Assembly (NCBI GenBank): GCA_002392655.1
Contig: DGHK01000047.1
Location: forward strand, 2,766 to 11,985
DNA length: 9,220 nucleotides
Reading direction: 5' to 3'
DNA from: Lachnospiraceae bacterium UBA3850
GTDB lineage: Bacteria; Bacillota; Clostridia; Lachnospirales; Lachnospiraceae
Made by a program: the position numbers and the translations under genes
Shown here: one piece after another, positions 1-7,090 of the stretch
How the letters are laid out: every line of letters starts with the position of its first letter
Numbering within the stretch: the first letter of the stretch is position 1
The notes under the pieces: generated by a model
What the model was told of the DNA's origin: nothing
The model's database searches: none
What the model saw: only the letters and a program-made list of their open reading frames with translations

Positions 1-327
1 CTGTTCCTGGACAAGAAGCATCCTTGTCTTTCGGATTACAGGATCCTTTATTGTGAATGAAATCCTTTTCATAGTTACTTTAATAAACTCTTCTTGAGTC
101 TTTGGCACTTTCCCAATATTATTTTCAGATCCAAACATTTCCTCATAACGCGCTTCAGCAGAGTCAATCAGTGCATTCAGTATATCCTCTTTTCCCTTGT
201 AGTGCTTGTATAACGATGGAGCTTTGATTCCGACAATACCCGCAATCTGTTCCACACTTGTTCCATCGTATCCGTTCTCTGCAAATAAACTTAATGCCGC
301 ATCCAGTATCTTCTCTTTAGTAGACAT
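1..327 (-). CDS. TetR/AcrR-family transcriptional regulator, N-terminal part (cut by window edge)
   Basis: This is a DNA-binding repressor of the TetR family; 109 codons are visible and the frame is still open at base 1, so the C-terminus lies outside the window. The start codon is the ATG at 325-327, preceded by a strong GGAGGAG Shine-Dalgarno (331-337). Residues 1-20 form the first helix (begins MSTKEKILDAALSLFAENGY). Residues 24-45 carry the family helix-turn-helix, with TSVEQIAG, then GIKAPSLYKHYKGKEDIL as the recognition helix and the following conserved segment. From about residue 55 the variable ligand-binding domain begins, so the ligand cannot be predicted. Upstream there is a sigma-A promoter with two operator-like palindromes, which points to autorepression. 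TetR regulators usually control a neighbouring transporter or enzyme gene; any such target here would lie beyond base 1. Family assignment is secure, function is open. Confidence 0.93.
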   Translation of the reverse strand, partial: MSTKEKILDAALSLFAENGYDGTSVEQIAGIVGIKAPSLYKHYKGKEDILNALIDSAEARYEEMFGSENNIGKVPKTQEEFIKVTMKRISFTIKDPVIRKTRMLLVQEQ

Positions 328-342
328 GAGCTCCTCCAATCA

Positions 343-358
343 GCTAATAAATATTAGC
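343..358. promoter_or_regulatory. TetR operator-like palindrome 1 (over the predicted transcription start)
   Basis: GCTAATAAATATTAGC is an inverted repeat with 7-bp arms (GCTAATA/TATTAGC) around a 2-bp centre. It covers the predicted start of the tetR transcript and ends 6 bp before the Shine-Dalgarno. It shares the outer half-sites GCTAA and ATTAGC with a second copy at 368-383. Binding by the adjacent TetR protein is inferred from position and symmetry. Confidence 0.75.
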
Positions 359-361
359 CTC

Positions 362-390
362 ATTATAGCTAACATTCATTAGCCGGTCAA
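362..390 (-). promoter_or_regulatory. Sigma-A promoter of the tetR gene
   Basis: Read on the minus strand, a -35 box TTGACC (385-390) and a perfect -10 box TATAAT (362-367) are separated by exactly 17 bp. The predicted transcription start falls near 355, about 28 bp before the ATG, leaving a short leader that contains the Shine-Dalgarno. Box quality and placement make this one of the clearest sites in the window. Confidence 0.85.
368..383. promoter_or_regulatory. TetR operator-like palindrome 2 (inside the -35/-10 spacer)
   Basis: GCTAACATTCATTAGC has the same 16-bp length and outer half-sites as the first copy (GCTAA at one end, TTAGC at the other) but a less symmetric centre. It fills 16 of the 17 spacer bases between the -35 and -10 boxes of the tetR promoter. 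Centre-to-centre distance between the two copies is 25 bp. A bound repressor here would directly exclude RNA polymerase. Confidence 0.7.
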
Positions 391-416
391 GTATTTTTCC
401 TAGCTATCACGAAAAT

Positions 417-437
417 AATCCTGCGAACATCAGGATT
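417..437. terminator. Small stem-loop, possible weak terminator
   Basis: AATCCTG (417-423) pairs with CAGGATT (431-437) across a 7-nt loop. On the plus strand it runs into TTT (438-440); on the minus strand it is followed by ATTTTCG. It lies between the SH3-domain remnant and the tetR promoter, so on the minus strand it could end transcription entering from upstream. The stem is short with only three G-C pairs, so termination is plausible but not secure. Confidence 0.4.
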
Positions 438-458
438 TTTCCAAATGCTCACAGGCTC

Positions 459-475
459 AATAACGATTCGTTATT
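459..475. repeat. 17-bp palindrome AATAACGA-T-TCGTTATT
   Basis: Perfect inverted repeat with 8-bp arms and a single central base, beginning 3 bp beyond the stop codon of the SH3-domain remnant on the minus strand. It has no clean T-tract, so it is a poor terminator. It could be part of the remnant's old 3' end or a protein-binding site. No second copy of the arm sequence was noticed in the window. Confidence 0.5.
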
Positions 476-478
476 CAG

Positions 479-640
479 TTAAACTCTCTTCACAAAATCA
501 AGGCTCAGCCAGCCTATTCCAGATTTGAGTCTTCCCCATCCGGCTGAAGATCCATTCCCGGACTTCACTTCCACAATGGTATAAACACCGGGCAGACAGA
601 ACTGAACACTCTTGTATTCAACTCCAGGCCCCTTCCTCCG
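479..640 (-). pseudogene. Remnant of a bacterial SH3 (SH3b) domain protein, C-terminal end only
   Basis: An open frame of 53 codons ends in TAA at 479-481 and is bounded upstream by an in-frame TAA at 641-643. It has no ATG and no plausible start. The translation reads like the last part of a bacterial SH3 domain. It has RKGPG and YKSV near the beginning, where family members often have an RKGPG-x-x-Y motif, then GVYTIVEVKSG, and finally GWGRLKSGIGWLSLDFV, matching the common W-G-K-L-K-S-G-x-G-W-I-S-L-D-Y ending of SH3b domains in clostridial cell-wall proteins such as amidases. Such domains bind the cell wall. A complete protein would need an export signal and usually a catalytic domain, and neither is present upstream. 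I read it as a decayed 3' end. A promoter at 767-795 points toward it. The family call rests on motif memory, not a search. Confidence 0.6.
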
Positions 641-806
641 TTATTGCAAAATAAAACAAAAAACATCCCATATCTGGAATGCTTTTCTAACAAAAACGCT
701 GAGCCGGACAGCTTGCATCTGCCTTACATCCTCATGCGGTAATCAACGATTTACTTTGCTATTTATATAGTAACAAAAGTCTTTACCTTTGTCAAATATA
801 ACAAAT
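641..806. other. Gene-free stretch between two remnants; holds a promoter and a tiny ORF
   Basis: No intact gene is visible here. On the minus strand a 25-codon ORF runs from an ATG at 716-718 to the TAA at 641-643. It is in the same frame as the SH3 remnant and is separated from it only by that stop, but its ribosome site is poor and its sequence (starts MQAVRLSVFV) is unfamiliar. A short GCTG/CAGC hairpin followed by TTTTT on the minus strand sits near 691-710 and is too weak to call a terminator. Confidence 0.4.
767..795 (-). promoter_or_regulatory. Strong sigma-A promoter with no intact gene downstream
   Basis: Minus-strand TTGACA (790-795) and TACTAT (767-772) are separated by exactly 17 bp; the -35 box is a perfect consensus. 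It starts just after the stop of the 79-codon ORF and would drive transcription toward the SH3 remnant and, about 400 bp on, tetR. It may be the surviving promoter of the gene whose 3' end is the SH3 remnant. Confidence 0.65.
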
Positions 807-1046
807 CTATGTTGGTAGATTCAGCGCAATATCATGAGATTCGGAAAAATCAAATATGTCTCCATTACATAGCATTGGAATCCACATATTCACATTTTCT
901 CGACTTTCCATATTCTTCTTCTCAATATTTCTATAAAATGAGTTTGCCACAAAATATCTATTATTACTTATATTGGTTTTCGTAATACTTCCAGACTCAT
1001 CAACATAAACATATATCGTTTTCTGATTATCAATACCATTTTCCAT
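807..1046 (-). CDS. Small ORF (79 aa) with a DUF3800-like N-terminus, probably a truncated remnant
   Basis: The ORF begins at an ATG (1044-1046) with AAGGGA at 1056-1061 as a possible ribosome site, 9 bp away. Residues 10-37 (IYVYVDESGSI, then NNRYFVANSFY) resemble the opening strands of DUF3800 proteins, where a conserved Y-x-D-E-S-G motif holds acidic residues and is followed by a second strand ending in YFV. DUF3800 proteins are commonly 200-300 residues and are of uncertain function, often found in defence or mobile contexts. Here the similarity stops near residue 40. Residues 45-79, ending DIFDFSESHDIALNLPT, do not look like the rest of that family and I do not recognise them. A deletion or frameshift that joined the domain start to unrelated sequence is the simplest reading; a short expressed protein cannot be excluded. 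Confidence 0.5.
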   Translation of the reverse strand: MENGIDNQKTIYVYVDESGSITKTNISNNRYFVANSFYRNIEKKNMESRENVNMWIPMLCNGDIFDFSESHDIALNLPT

Positions 1047-1163
1047 GTATTATAATCCCTTCAGATATTTTTTCTATTTGTACTGAAATACTATATCATA
1101 ATAAGTCTGTCCAAGCCACCATCAAGCAACAAAAATTCGTTCTTCACTTATAAACCACCCGGA
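1047..1163. other. Spacer between guaA and the small ORF; no clear terminator, weak promoter candidate
   Basis: No convincing hairpin with a T-tract follows the guaA stop codon, so operon read-through into the left-hand region is possible. A weak minus-strand promoter candidate is TTGATG (1120-1125), 16 bp, TATTAT (1098-1103). A second option is TTGGAC (1109-1114), 15 bp, TAGTAT (1088-1093). Neither is strong. Confidence 0.3.
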
Positions 1164-2744
1164 CTAAAGGAGTTCAATTGTTCCTGGCGGCTTACTCGTC
1201 AGGTCGTACATTACTCTATTTACTCCCTTAACCTCATTAATGATTCTGTTCATAACCTTCTGAAGTATCTCAAATGGGATATCTGTGCAGTCTGCTGTCA
1301 TGAAGTCTGAAGTATTTACTGCACGGAGCACTACTGCGTAGTCAAAGGTTCTGAAGTCTCCCATTACTCCGACTGAACGCATGTTTGAAAGTGCTGCAAA
1401 GTACTGGTTTGGAAGATGCTTGATGCGTCCTGATGCCAGGGCCTTGTCCATCTCCTCACGGAAGATAGCATCTGCATCCTGTACTATATGAACCTTCTCT
1501 TCTGTTATCTCATCTATTATTCTGACACCAAGTCCCGGTCCCGGGAATGGCTGACGGAACACCAGATACTCCGGGATTCCGAGCTCAAGTCCTGCTCTAC
1601 GAACCTCGTCCTTGAAGAGCATTCTAAGTGGCTCTACGATTTCCTTAAAATCAACATAGTCCGGAAGTCCGCCTACATTGTGATGAGACTTAATGGTAGC
1701 TGACTTTCCAAGTCCTGATTCTATAACATCCGGATATATAGTTCCCTGCGCAAGGAAGTCAACGGCACCGATTTTCTTAGCCTCTTCCTCAAATACACGG
1801 ATAAACTCTTCACCTATTATCTTTCTCTTCTCTTCAGGCTCTGTAACTCCGGCAAGCTTACTATAGAAACGATCCTGAGCATTTACTCTTATAAAGTTCA
1901 GCTCATAATTTCCATTAGGTCCGAAGATTGCCTCTACCTCATCGCCTTCATTCTTTCTGAGAAGACCGTGATCTACAAATACGCATGTGAGCTGCTTTCC
2001 AACAGCCTTTGCAAGAAGCACTGCTGCAACCGAGGAGTCAACTCCACCGGAAAGAGCACAGAGCACACGACCATTTCCTATCTTCTCACGAAGGGCTGCA
2101 ATAGTAGACTCCACGAAGGAATCCATTTTCCAGTCACCCTTACATTTGCAGACATTATAAACAAAGTTATGTATCAGTTCTTTTCCCTGTTCAGTATGCA
2201 TTACTTCAGGATGGAACTGTGTAGCATAAAAGCCCTTTTCCTCGCACTCCATAGCTGCCACAGGGCAGTCCTTGGTGTGTGCTGTGATACGGAAGCCTGC
2301 AGGAGCCTCTGCTATATAATCAGTATGACTCATCCATGATGATATCTTCTTCTTAATACCCTTAAAGATAAGCGAACCACCTCTGGCATCTGAGTTCTCC
2401 GATGCCCCATCTACATAGGTTTCAGTCCTTCCATACTCACTTACCGGAGCTGTTGCAACCTTACCATCTAAAAGATATGCCATCAGCTGTGCACCGTAGC
2501 AGATACCCAGAACAGGTATTCCCAGGTCAAATATCTCCTTTGTATAATGCGGTGATGTCTCAAGGAATACACTATTAGGTCCACCTGTAAAAATGATTCC
2601 CTTCGGATTCATCTTCTTTATCTCATCCAGCGGTATCGTATATGGATGAACCTCTGCATAAACGTTACACTCTCTTACACGTCTTGCAATCAGCTGATTG
2701 TACTGTCCTCCAAAATCAAGGACGATTATTAATTCTTTTTCCAT
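1164..2744 (-). CDS. guaA: GMP synthase (glutamine-hydrolysing)
   Basis: GuaA converts XMP, ATP and glutamine to GMP, the last step of de novo guanine nucleotide synthesis in the cytoplasm. The 526 residues have the full two-domain architecture. A class I glutamine amidotransferase domain spans about residues 4-195, with the nucleophile Cys82 in GICYGAQL and His178/Glu180 in FHPEV. The ATP-pyrophosphatase domain begins near 205, with the P-loop SGGVDSS at 232-238, followed by [21 protein letters not shown] and the C-terminal dimerisation region ending in [11 protein letters not shown]. Length is close to the usual 510-525. About 12 extra residues (112-123, rich in D, S, G and N) appear between the amidotransferase strands compared with the clostridial form I remember. 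The start at 2744 sits 26 bp after the S41 gene stop, with AGAGGT roughly 13 bp upstream, a rather long spacing. No purine riboswitch fits in this gap, so guaA appears to be the last gene of the operon. Confidence 0.97.
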   Translation of the reverse strand: MEKELIIVLDFGGQYNQLIARRVRECNVYAEVHPYTIPLDEIKKMNPKGIIFTGGPNSVFLETSPHYTKEIFDLGIPVLGICYGAQLMAYLLDGKVATAPVSEYGRTETYVDGASENSDARGGSLIFKGIKKKISSWMSHTDYIAEAPAGFRITAHTKDCPVAAMECEEKGFYATQFHPEVMHTEQGKELIHNFVYNVCKCKGDWKMDSFVESTIAALREKIGNGRVLCALSGGVDSSVAAVLLAKAVGKQLTCVFVDHGLLRKNEGDEVEAIFGPNGNYELNFIRVNAQDRFYSKLAGVTEPEEKRKIIGEEFIRVFEEEAKKIGAVDFLAQGTIYPDVIESGLGKSATIKSHHNVGGLPDYVDFKEIVEPLRMLFKDEVRRAGLELGIPEYLVFRQPFPGPGLGVRIIDEITEEKVHIVQDADAIFREEMDKALASGRIKHLPNQYFAALSNMRSVGVMGDFRTFDYAVVLRAVNTSDFMTADCTDIPFEILQKVMNRIINEVKGVNRVMYDLTSKPPGTIELL

Positions 2745-2770
2745 TCTATGTATTACTACCTCTTGTATGA

Positions 2771-4054
2771 CTATTCAGTAAGCTCTTCCAATGCCGACTG
2801 CTCTTGAGTATCATCTACCTTGGAAGCATCTGTCTCAGAGGAAAGCGGCTCATATTCTACTACCTTGTCGGGCTCTATTCCAACCTTGTGGATATCTGTA
2901 CCACTCGGAATAAAGTACTTTGCAATAGTTATCTTTATAGCACTTCCGTCATCAAGCGGAATAACCTGCTGCACTATTCCTTTACCGTAGGTTTTTGTTC
3001 CGATTATTGTAGCTTTCTTATAGTCCTTCATTATACCTGTAAATATCTCAGATGCACTTGCAGTATTACCATTTACAAGAACAACCATAGGAAGATCCAC
3101 AGAATGTCCATCCTGACAGACTATCTCATCATCAACCTTTCCGTTTTTATCCTTTGTCTGAAGCAGAAGTCCGTTTTTTTCTGCTCCATCTGCAAGAAGA
3201 TCATCTTCAACCAGATAATCAGCCATCGTGGTAGCTGCTTTAACAAAGCCACCGGGATTACTCCTCATATCGATTACCAGCGATTCAACTCCCTGACTCT
3301 GAAGATCATCTACAGCTGCCATAAAATCCTCAGCTGTAGTATTGATAAACTGGGAAACATATATATATCCTATATTCGCTTCCTCAATCTTGCTATACTC
3401 TACAGTATCCACCTTGATATCATCTCTTACGATATCAAACTCGTGATACTTCTTATCAGAATCACGATATATCTTGAGATGTACCGTTGAACCCTTTGGT
3501 CCTCTGATTATACTTACTACAGAATCAAGATCCATATCAGTTGTGAGCTCTGTTTCATCAACCTGTACGATCTTATCTTCTGCCAGAACTCCAGCCTTCT
3601 CAGCCGGATTACCCTTCATAGGTTTAACTACGACTACTACTCCGGTCTCAACATCCTGTTGAAGAGTTGCACCGATTCCACTGAAGGAACCCGAATCATC
3701 CTCTTTCATTCTGTCATATTCTTCTTTAGTATAATAACAGGAATAAGGATCATCCAGACCTTCCATAATTCCATCAAAATAGCTTTCTTCCTGTTTTTCT
3801 CCATCCTCATCGAAATAGAAATACTTGTCTATATAATCCTCTATCTTCTTTGTTTTGTCCTGAACATCCTTTGAATCTCTGTCAAATTCAACGGTTTCCT
3901 TTTCTTCAGAATCCTCACTTTTTTCAGTTGTAGAATCAGTTACAGCCTCAGTCTTCTCCTCGCTACTACTCTCCGGAGCTCTTCTGCCACATCCCGATAC
4001 CATACCAAAAGCAAGTGACATAGCAAGTATAACTCTCAGTTTCTTTTTCATCAT
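2771..4054 (-). CDS. S41 family C-terminal processing protease, lipoprotein (CtpA-type)
   Basis: This is a predicted extracytoplasmic serine protease of 427 residues. The N-terminus [17 protein letters not shown] followed by MVSGC is a lipoprotein signal with Cys22 as the lipidation site. Residues 28-62 form a very acidic, Ser/Thr/Glu-rich linker. A PDZ domain covers roughly 122-205 ([26 protein letters not shown]). The S41 core runs from about 225 to 400, with DMRSNPGG at 262-269, the catalytic Ser333 in GNTASASE and the general-base Lys358 in TYGKG, 25 residues apart as in active Ctp proteases. The stop of the M23 gene and this ATG overlap by one base (TAATG), indicating translational coupling. 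A second in-frame ATG directly follows and is equally compatible with the GGGAG ribosome site. In other bacteria Ctp proteases degrade cell-wall hydrolases, so control of the neighbouring M23 enzyme is a reasonable inference. Confidence 0.93.
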   Translation of the reverse strand: MMKKKLRVILAMSLAFGMVSGCGRRAPESSSEEKTEAVTDSTTEKSEDSEEKETVEFDRDSKDVQDKTKKIEDYIDKYFYFDEDGEKQEESYFDGIMEGLDDPYSCYYTKEEYDRMKEDDSGSFSGIGATLQQDVETGVVVVVKPMKGNPAEKAGVLAEDKIVQVDETELTTDMDLDSVVSIIRGPKGSTVHLKIYRDSDKKYHEFDIVRDDIKVDTVEYSKIEEANIGYIYVSQFINTTAEDFMAAVDDLQSQGVESLVIDMRSNPGGFVKAATTMADYLVEDDLLADGAEKNGLLLQTKDKNGKVDDEIVCQDGHSVDLPMVVLVNGNTASASEIFTGIMKDYKKATIIGTKTYGKGIVQQVIPLDDGSAIKITIAKYFIPSGTDIHKVGIEPDKVVEYEPLSSETDASKVDDTQEQSALEELTE

Positions 4055-5445
4055 TATTCTCCCTCTGTGTTAGCCACCGTAGATTGATCATCAATCTGTC
4101 TGAAATATTTAAGCGGGTTCACATATTCACCGTTTTCTCTTACAGCGAAATGTAAATGGGGTCCCGTCGAAACACCGGTATTACCAGAATAGCATATTAC
4201 CTGACCTGCGGTTACCTTGTCTCCCACTGAACAGGCATAAGAAGACAAGTGGAAATAACATGATGATATTCCACTACCATGATCCACTATAACTGCATTT
4301 CCTGCGCTACCCAGATAACCTGTATATATTACTTCACCTGCAGCTACAGCAACAACCTCACTTCCCATAGCACAGTCTATATCTATACCTCTATGATAGG
4401 ATGTTGCTCCTGCCGTTGGTGCAATTCTCGGTCCATAATAAGAAACAATAGTGTGACCTGAAGGCATAGGCCAAGTAAACTCTTCTCCTGTATAAACCAG
4501 TCCGGCCGATCCATTTGGATTACCTGCGCTGAACTGAACTGAATAACTCGCCTCTATCTGAGCTATATACTCATTCTGCTGTTTCTCCAGCTCATCTACC
4601 ATTGCCTGAAGCTCATCTATGTTATTCTGATAAGAGTTGACCTGTCTCTCCTTTGCATCACTTATCATCTTGAGCGCATCCTGCTCCTCCTGATAAGCAT
4701 CCTGAAGTACCAGCTGGTCAGCTGCCAGGGATGATATAACAAGAGACTTGTTAGCTATCATCTGTCTCTTATCTATATATTCCTGAAGTATCCTCTCATC
4801 ATATGCATCTATCGCATTGATGTACTCAGTTCTGTTTACCAGCTCAGAATAATCAGTCGCATCAAAAAGCGCATCGAGATATGTATAAGTACCATTTTCA
4901 TACTCATCCTTTATATGCGACTTAACCAGCTCATACTGTGCGTCCTGAGCAATCTGAGCCTGTTCAAGTTCTGCACCAAGCTGTATCTGCATATCAGTAG
5001 CCTGATTAACACTATCCCTCAGTACGTCTATTTTGTCCTGATATTCAATTATCAAATCATCCAGTTCATTCAGAGTCGCTATAAAGTTATTCTGACTGTC
5101 CAGCAGCGTATTCAGCTTTGCCTGCAGATCGTTCCTCTCAGTCGTGATGTCACTGTACTTTGCAGAAAGAGCAGCAATTTCTTCAGGAGACAAAGCAGGA
5201 GATGCAGACTCCGCCACAGGCAGATTCGGATTAGTCGTTCCATTATTAATATCCGGAATCTGTGCGTCGTCATCCGCATCTGTAGGAGTCGATTTTCCCG
5301 ATTCTATGCCCTGTGTTACAGACGGCTCATCTGCATTTACTACAGATAAGCCGGTTTTCTCCTGAGGGACATTAAATGTCAGATACATAATAAACATTAC
5401 ACCGACAGTTAAAATGAAATAACTGATAGTTGATTTTCTATCCAT
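4054..5445 (-). CDS. Membrane-anchored M23 (LytM) peptidase with long coiled coil, EnvC-like
   Basis: Predicted peptidoglycan endopeptidase of 463 residues acting outside the membrane. Residues 7-25 form one hydrophobic segment, a signal anchor or signal peptide. An Asp/Pro/Thr-rich linker spans 30-85, then two helical coiled-coil stretches lie at about 86-180 and 240-300, as in EnvC and PcsB type hydrolase partners of FtsEX. The M23 domain covers about 323-447. All expected zinc and catalytic residues are present: His351 and Asp355 in HRGID, His399 in YFHL, His430 and His432 in GPHLHF. It is therefore likely an active enzyme, unlike Gram-negative EnvC, which is a degenerate activator. The gene begins 21 bp after ftsX with AGGGA at a good distance, and its stop overlaps the S41 start. 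FtsX probably contacts the coiled coil and controls hydrolysis at division; this is inferred from family and context. Confidence 0.92.
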   Translation of the reverse strand: MDRKSTISYFILTVGVMFIMYLTFNVPQEKTGLSVVNADEPSVTQGIESGKSTPTDADDDAQIPDINNGTTNPNLPVAESASPALSPEEIAALSAKYSDITTERNDLQAKLNTLLDSQNNFIATLNELDDLIIEYQDKIDVLRDSVNQATDMQIQLGAELEQAQIAQDAQYELVKSHIKDEYENGTYTYLDALFDATDYSELVNRTEYINAIDAYDERILQEYIDKRQMIANKSLVISSLAADQLVLQDAYQEEQDALKMISDAKERQVNSYQNNIDELQAMVDELEKQQNEYIAQIEASYSVQFSAGNPNGSAGLVYTGEEFTWPMPSGHTIVSYYGPRIAPTAGATSYHRGIDIDCAMGSEVVAVAAGEVIYTGYLGSAGNAVIVDHGSGISSCYFHLSSYACSVGDKVTAGQVICYSGNTGVSTGPHLHFAVRENGEYVNPLKYFRQIDDQSTVANTEGE

Positions 5446-5466
5446 TCTTATTCCCTTAACCTCAGA

Positions 5467-6375
5467 TTATATCTTCAAATGTTTTCTTGTTGTAATAACA
5501 CTTCCGAAGAAGCCTATTCCTATACCTATCGCAAGAGTTATAGGTGCGAGCACCTTGAACATCTGCATAGGCTCCATAAATTCAAACAGATTATTAAGTA
5601 TCGTAAACCTTCCGGCGATATAATTGATCACTATATCGTAGAGATAGTATAAAAGAACCAATGGAACTATAGATCCCAGCAGTCCTATGATCAGACCCTC
5701 GATGATAAATGGTGCTCTTACAAATGCATTGGTTGCACCAATCAGCTTCATGATCTTAATCTCTTCCTTACGAACTGTAATTCCTATCGTTATCGTATTG
5801 TTGATAAGGAACATTGATACCAGGAGAAGTATAATGATGATACCAAAGGACGCATATCCAACAAATGCATTAATAGCGGATATACTGTCTGCCGTAACAG
5901 CAGAACTCTTAACCTTTCTTACACCCTCAATACTCTCAAGGAACTGAACAAAATCGGCCTGTGCAGCCGCATCATTCAGCGTTATCTTGTATGATGCAGA
6001 TCCTGCAAGAGGATTATCCTCTCCGAATGCCGCTCTTGCAGCTTCAGGATCATCATATGTCTGTTCAGAAAACTCCTGCCATGCCTGATCGGCAGATATG
6101 AAGTCAATTGTGTTTATCTCTTTTCTGGTCTTGATCTGCTCTCCGATAAGCTGCATACCCTCTTCGGATATGTCCTCATTGAAGAAAACAGAAATAGAGA
6201 TGGTATTCTCTATCTTATGAATAGCAGCTCTGAAGTTTACAAGGACTATATAAAATAATCCGAAAATAAACAGACAGGCTATTATCGTACCTATAGAGGC
6301 GAGTGAGAAAAGCAGATTTCGTCTGATGTTTTTAACACCCTGTTTAACGCTGTAACCAACCGAACTAATCCTCAT
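5467..6375 (-). CDS. ftsX: Cell division ABC transporter-like permease FtsX
   Basis: FtsX is the membrane subunit that, with the ATPase FtsE, transmits a cytoplasmic signal across the membrane to activate cell-wall hydrolases rather than moving a solute. I chose the ATG at 6373-6375 (302 residues, MRISSVGYSVKQGVKNIRRN) because AGGGAGG lies 8 bp upstream and this is the usual family start. A GTG at 6402 would add nine residues but lacks such a site. Topology fits the family: a cytoplasmic N-tail, TM1 at about 22-47, a large extracytoplasmic loop at 48-170 (the hydrolase-binding region), then TM2 172-194, TM3 222-248 and TM4 273-295. The motif RKEEIKIMKLIGAT between TM2 and TM3 is the typical cytoplasmic coupling segment. 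The coding region overlaps the end of ftsE by 11 bp, suggesting coupled translation. Confidence 0.95.
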   Translation of the reverse strand: MRISSVGYSVKQGVKNIRRNLLFSLASIGTIIACLFIFGLFYIVLVNFRAAIHKIENTISISVFFNEDISEEGMQLIGEQIKTRKEINTIDFISADQAWQEFSEQTYDDPEAARAAFGEDNPLAGSASYKITLNDAAAQADFVQFLESIEGVRKVKSSAVTADSISAINAFVGYASFGIIIILLLVSMFLINNTITIGITVRKEEIKIMKLIGATNAFVRAPFIIEGLIIGLLGSIVPLVLLYYLYDIVINYIAGRFTILNNLFEFMEPMQMFKVLAPITLAIGIGIGFFGSVITTRKHLKI

Positions 6376-7072
6376 CGATATAACCTCCCTTCTGGACATC
6401 ACTTACCACAACGCCCTTCTTCAAGGTTATAACCCTCTTTTTCATAACATTAACTATTTCCTTATTATGTGTAACTACAACAACTGTAGTTCCCTTCTGA
6501 TTTATCTCATCCAGAAGATTCATGATATCCCATGAGTTCTTTGGATCCAGATTTCCCGTAGGCTCATCCGCAAGAATGATCTCCGGCTTATTTACAAGTG
6601 CTCTGGCAAGAGCAACTCTCTGCTGCTCACCACCCGAAAGCTGTCTCGGATAAGACTTAAACTTTTCCTCCAGTCCAACCAGTGCAAGCACTGCAGGAAC
6701 CTGTCTTCTTATATACTTTGCCGGAGTCTCAATAACTCTCTGAGCAAAAGCTACATTTTCGTATACAGTACGGTCCTTGAGAAGTCTGAAGTTCTGGAAA
6801 ACAACTCCTATCTTACGTCTGACCTTGTGTATCTTATTCTTCTTCAGTCTCTCGTAATTAACTCCTGCTATCTCAATCTTACCCTTTGTAGGAACCAGTT
6901 CACGAAGAAGAAGCTCGATAAATGTAGTTTTTCCTGAGCCGGACGAACCAACTACGAAAACAAACTCACCCTTTTCGATCTCGATGTTTACATCCTTTAG
7001 GGCAACAGTTCCCGTAGGATACTTCATCGTGACGTTTTCCATTTTCAGCATCACATTTTTATTATCTTCCAT
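6365..7072 (-). CDS. ftsE: Cell division ATP-binding protein FtsE
   Basis: Cytoplasmic ABC ATPase that powers FtsX. All nucleotide-binding motifs are intact in 235 residues: Walker A GSSGSGKT (42-49), Q-loop Gln93 in VFQNFRLL, signature LSGGEQQR (145-152), Walker B IILADEPTGNLD (165-176) and H-loop His202 in VTHNKE. VFQNFRLL and the short length match FtsE rather than LolD or MacB ATPases, and the overlapping ftsX gene confirms it. The start is not certain. The ATG at 7072 has AAGGAG about 14 bp away, longer than usual, overlapping the stop of the regulator gene. Internal ATGs at codons 8 and 11 (MLKMENVTMKY) would give the more typical family N-terminus. The C-terminus GGYIDED is encoded where the ftsX start region begins. 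Confidence 0.96.
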   Translation of the reverse strand: MEDNKNVMLKMENVTMKYPTGTVALKDVNIEIEKGEFVFVVGSSGSGKTTFIELLLRELVPTKGKIEIAGVNYERLKKNKIHKVRRKIGVVFQNFRLLKDRTVYENVAFAQRVIETPAKYIRRQVPAVLALVGLEEKFKSYPRQLSGGEQQRVALARALVNKPEIILADEPTGNLDPKNSWDIMNLLDEINQKGTTVVVVTHNKEIVNVMKKRVITLKKGVVVSDVQKGGYIDED

Positions 7073-7090
7073 TAACTTTCCCGGGACTCC

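Noticed and set aside
691..710. GCTG/CAGC hairpin with following TTTTT on the minus strand
   Set aside because: The stem is only four to five pairs, too weak to call a terminator or attenuator.
1488..2339. Plus-strand ORFs of 71 and 123 codons inside guaA
   Set aside because: Antisense shadows of a fully conserved guaA; no family features or ribosome sites noted.
2745..2770. Purine riboswitch ahead of guaA
   Set aside because: Only 26 bp separate the S41 stop from guaA, too short for any riboswitch.
2804..3490. 228-codon plus-strand ORF
   Set aside because: It lies wholly antisense to the S41 protease gene, has a composition rich in I, Y, C, R and S typical of reverse-frame translation, and shows no recognisable domain.
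4915..5365. Overlapping plus-strand ORFs of 144 and 73 codons
   Set aside because: Antisense to the coiled-coil and linker of the M23 gene; low-complexity shadows.
6376..6402. GTG start adding nine residues to FtsX
   Set aside because: The ATG at 6373-6375 has an excellent AGGGAGG site at 8 bp and matches the family N-terminus; the GTG does not.
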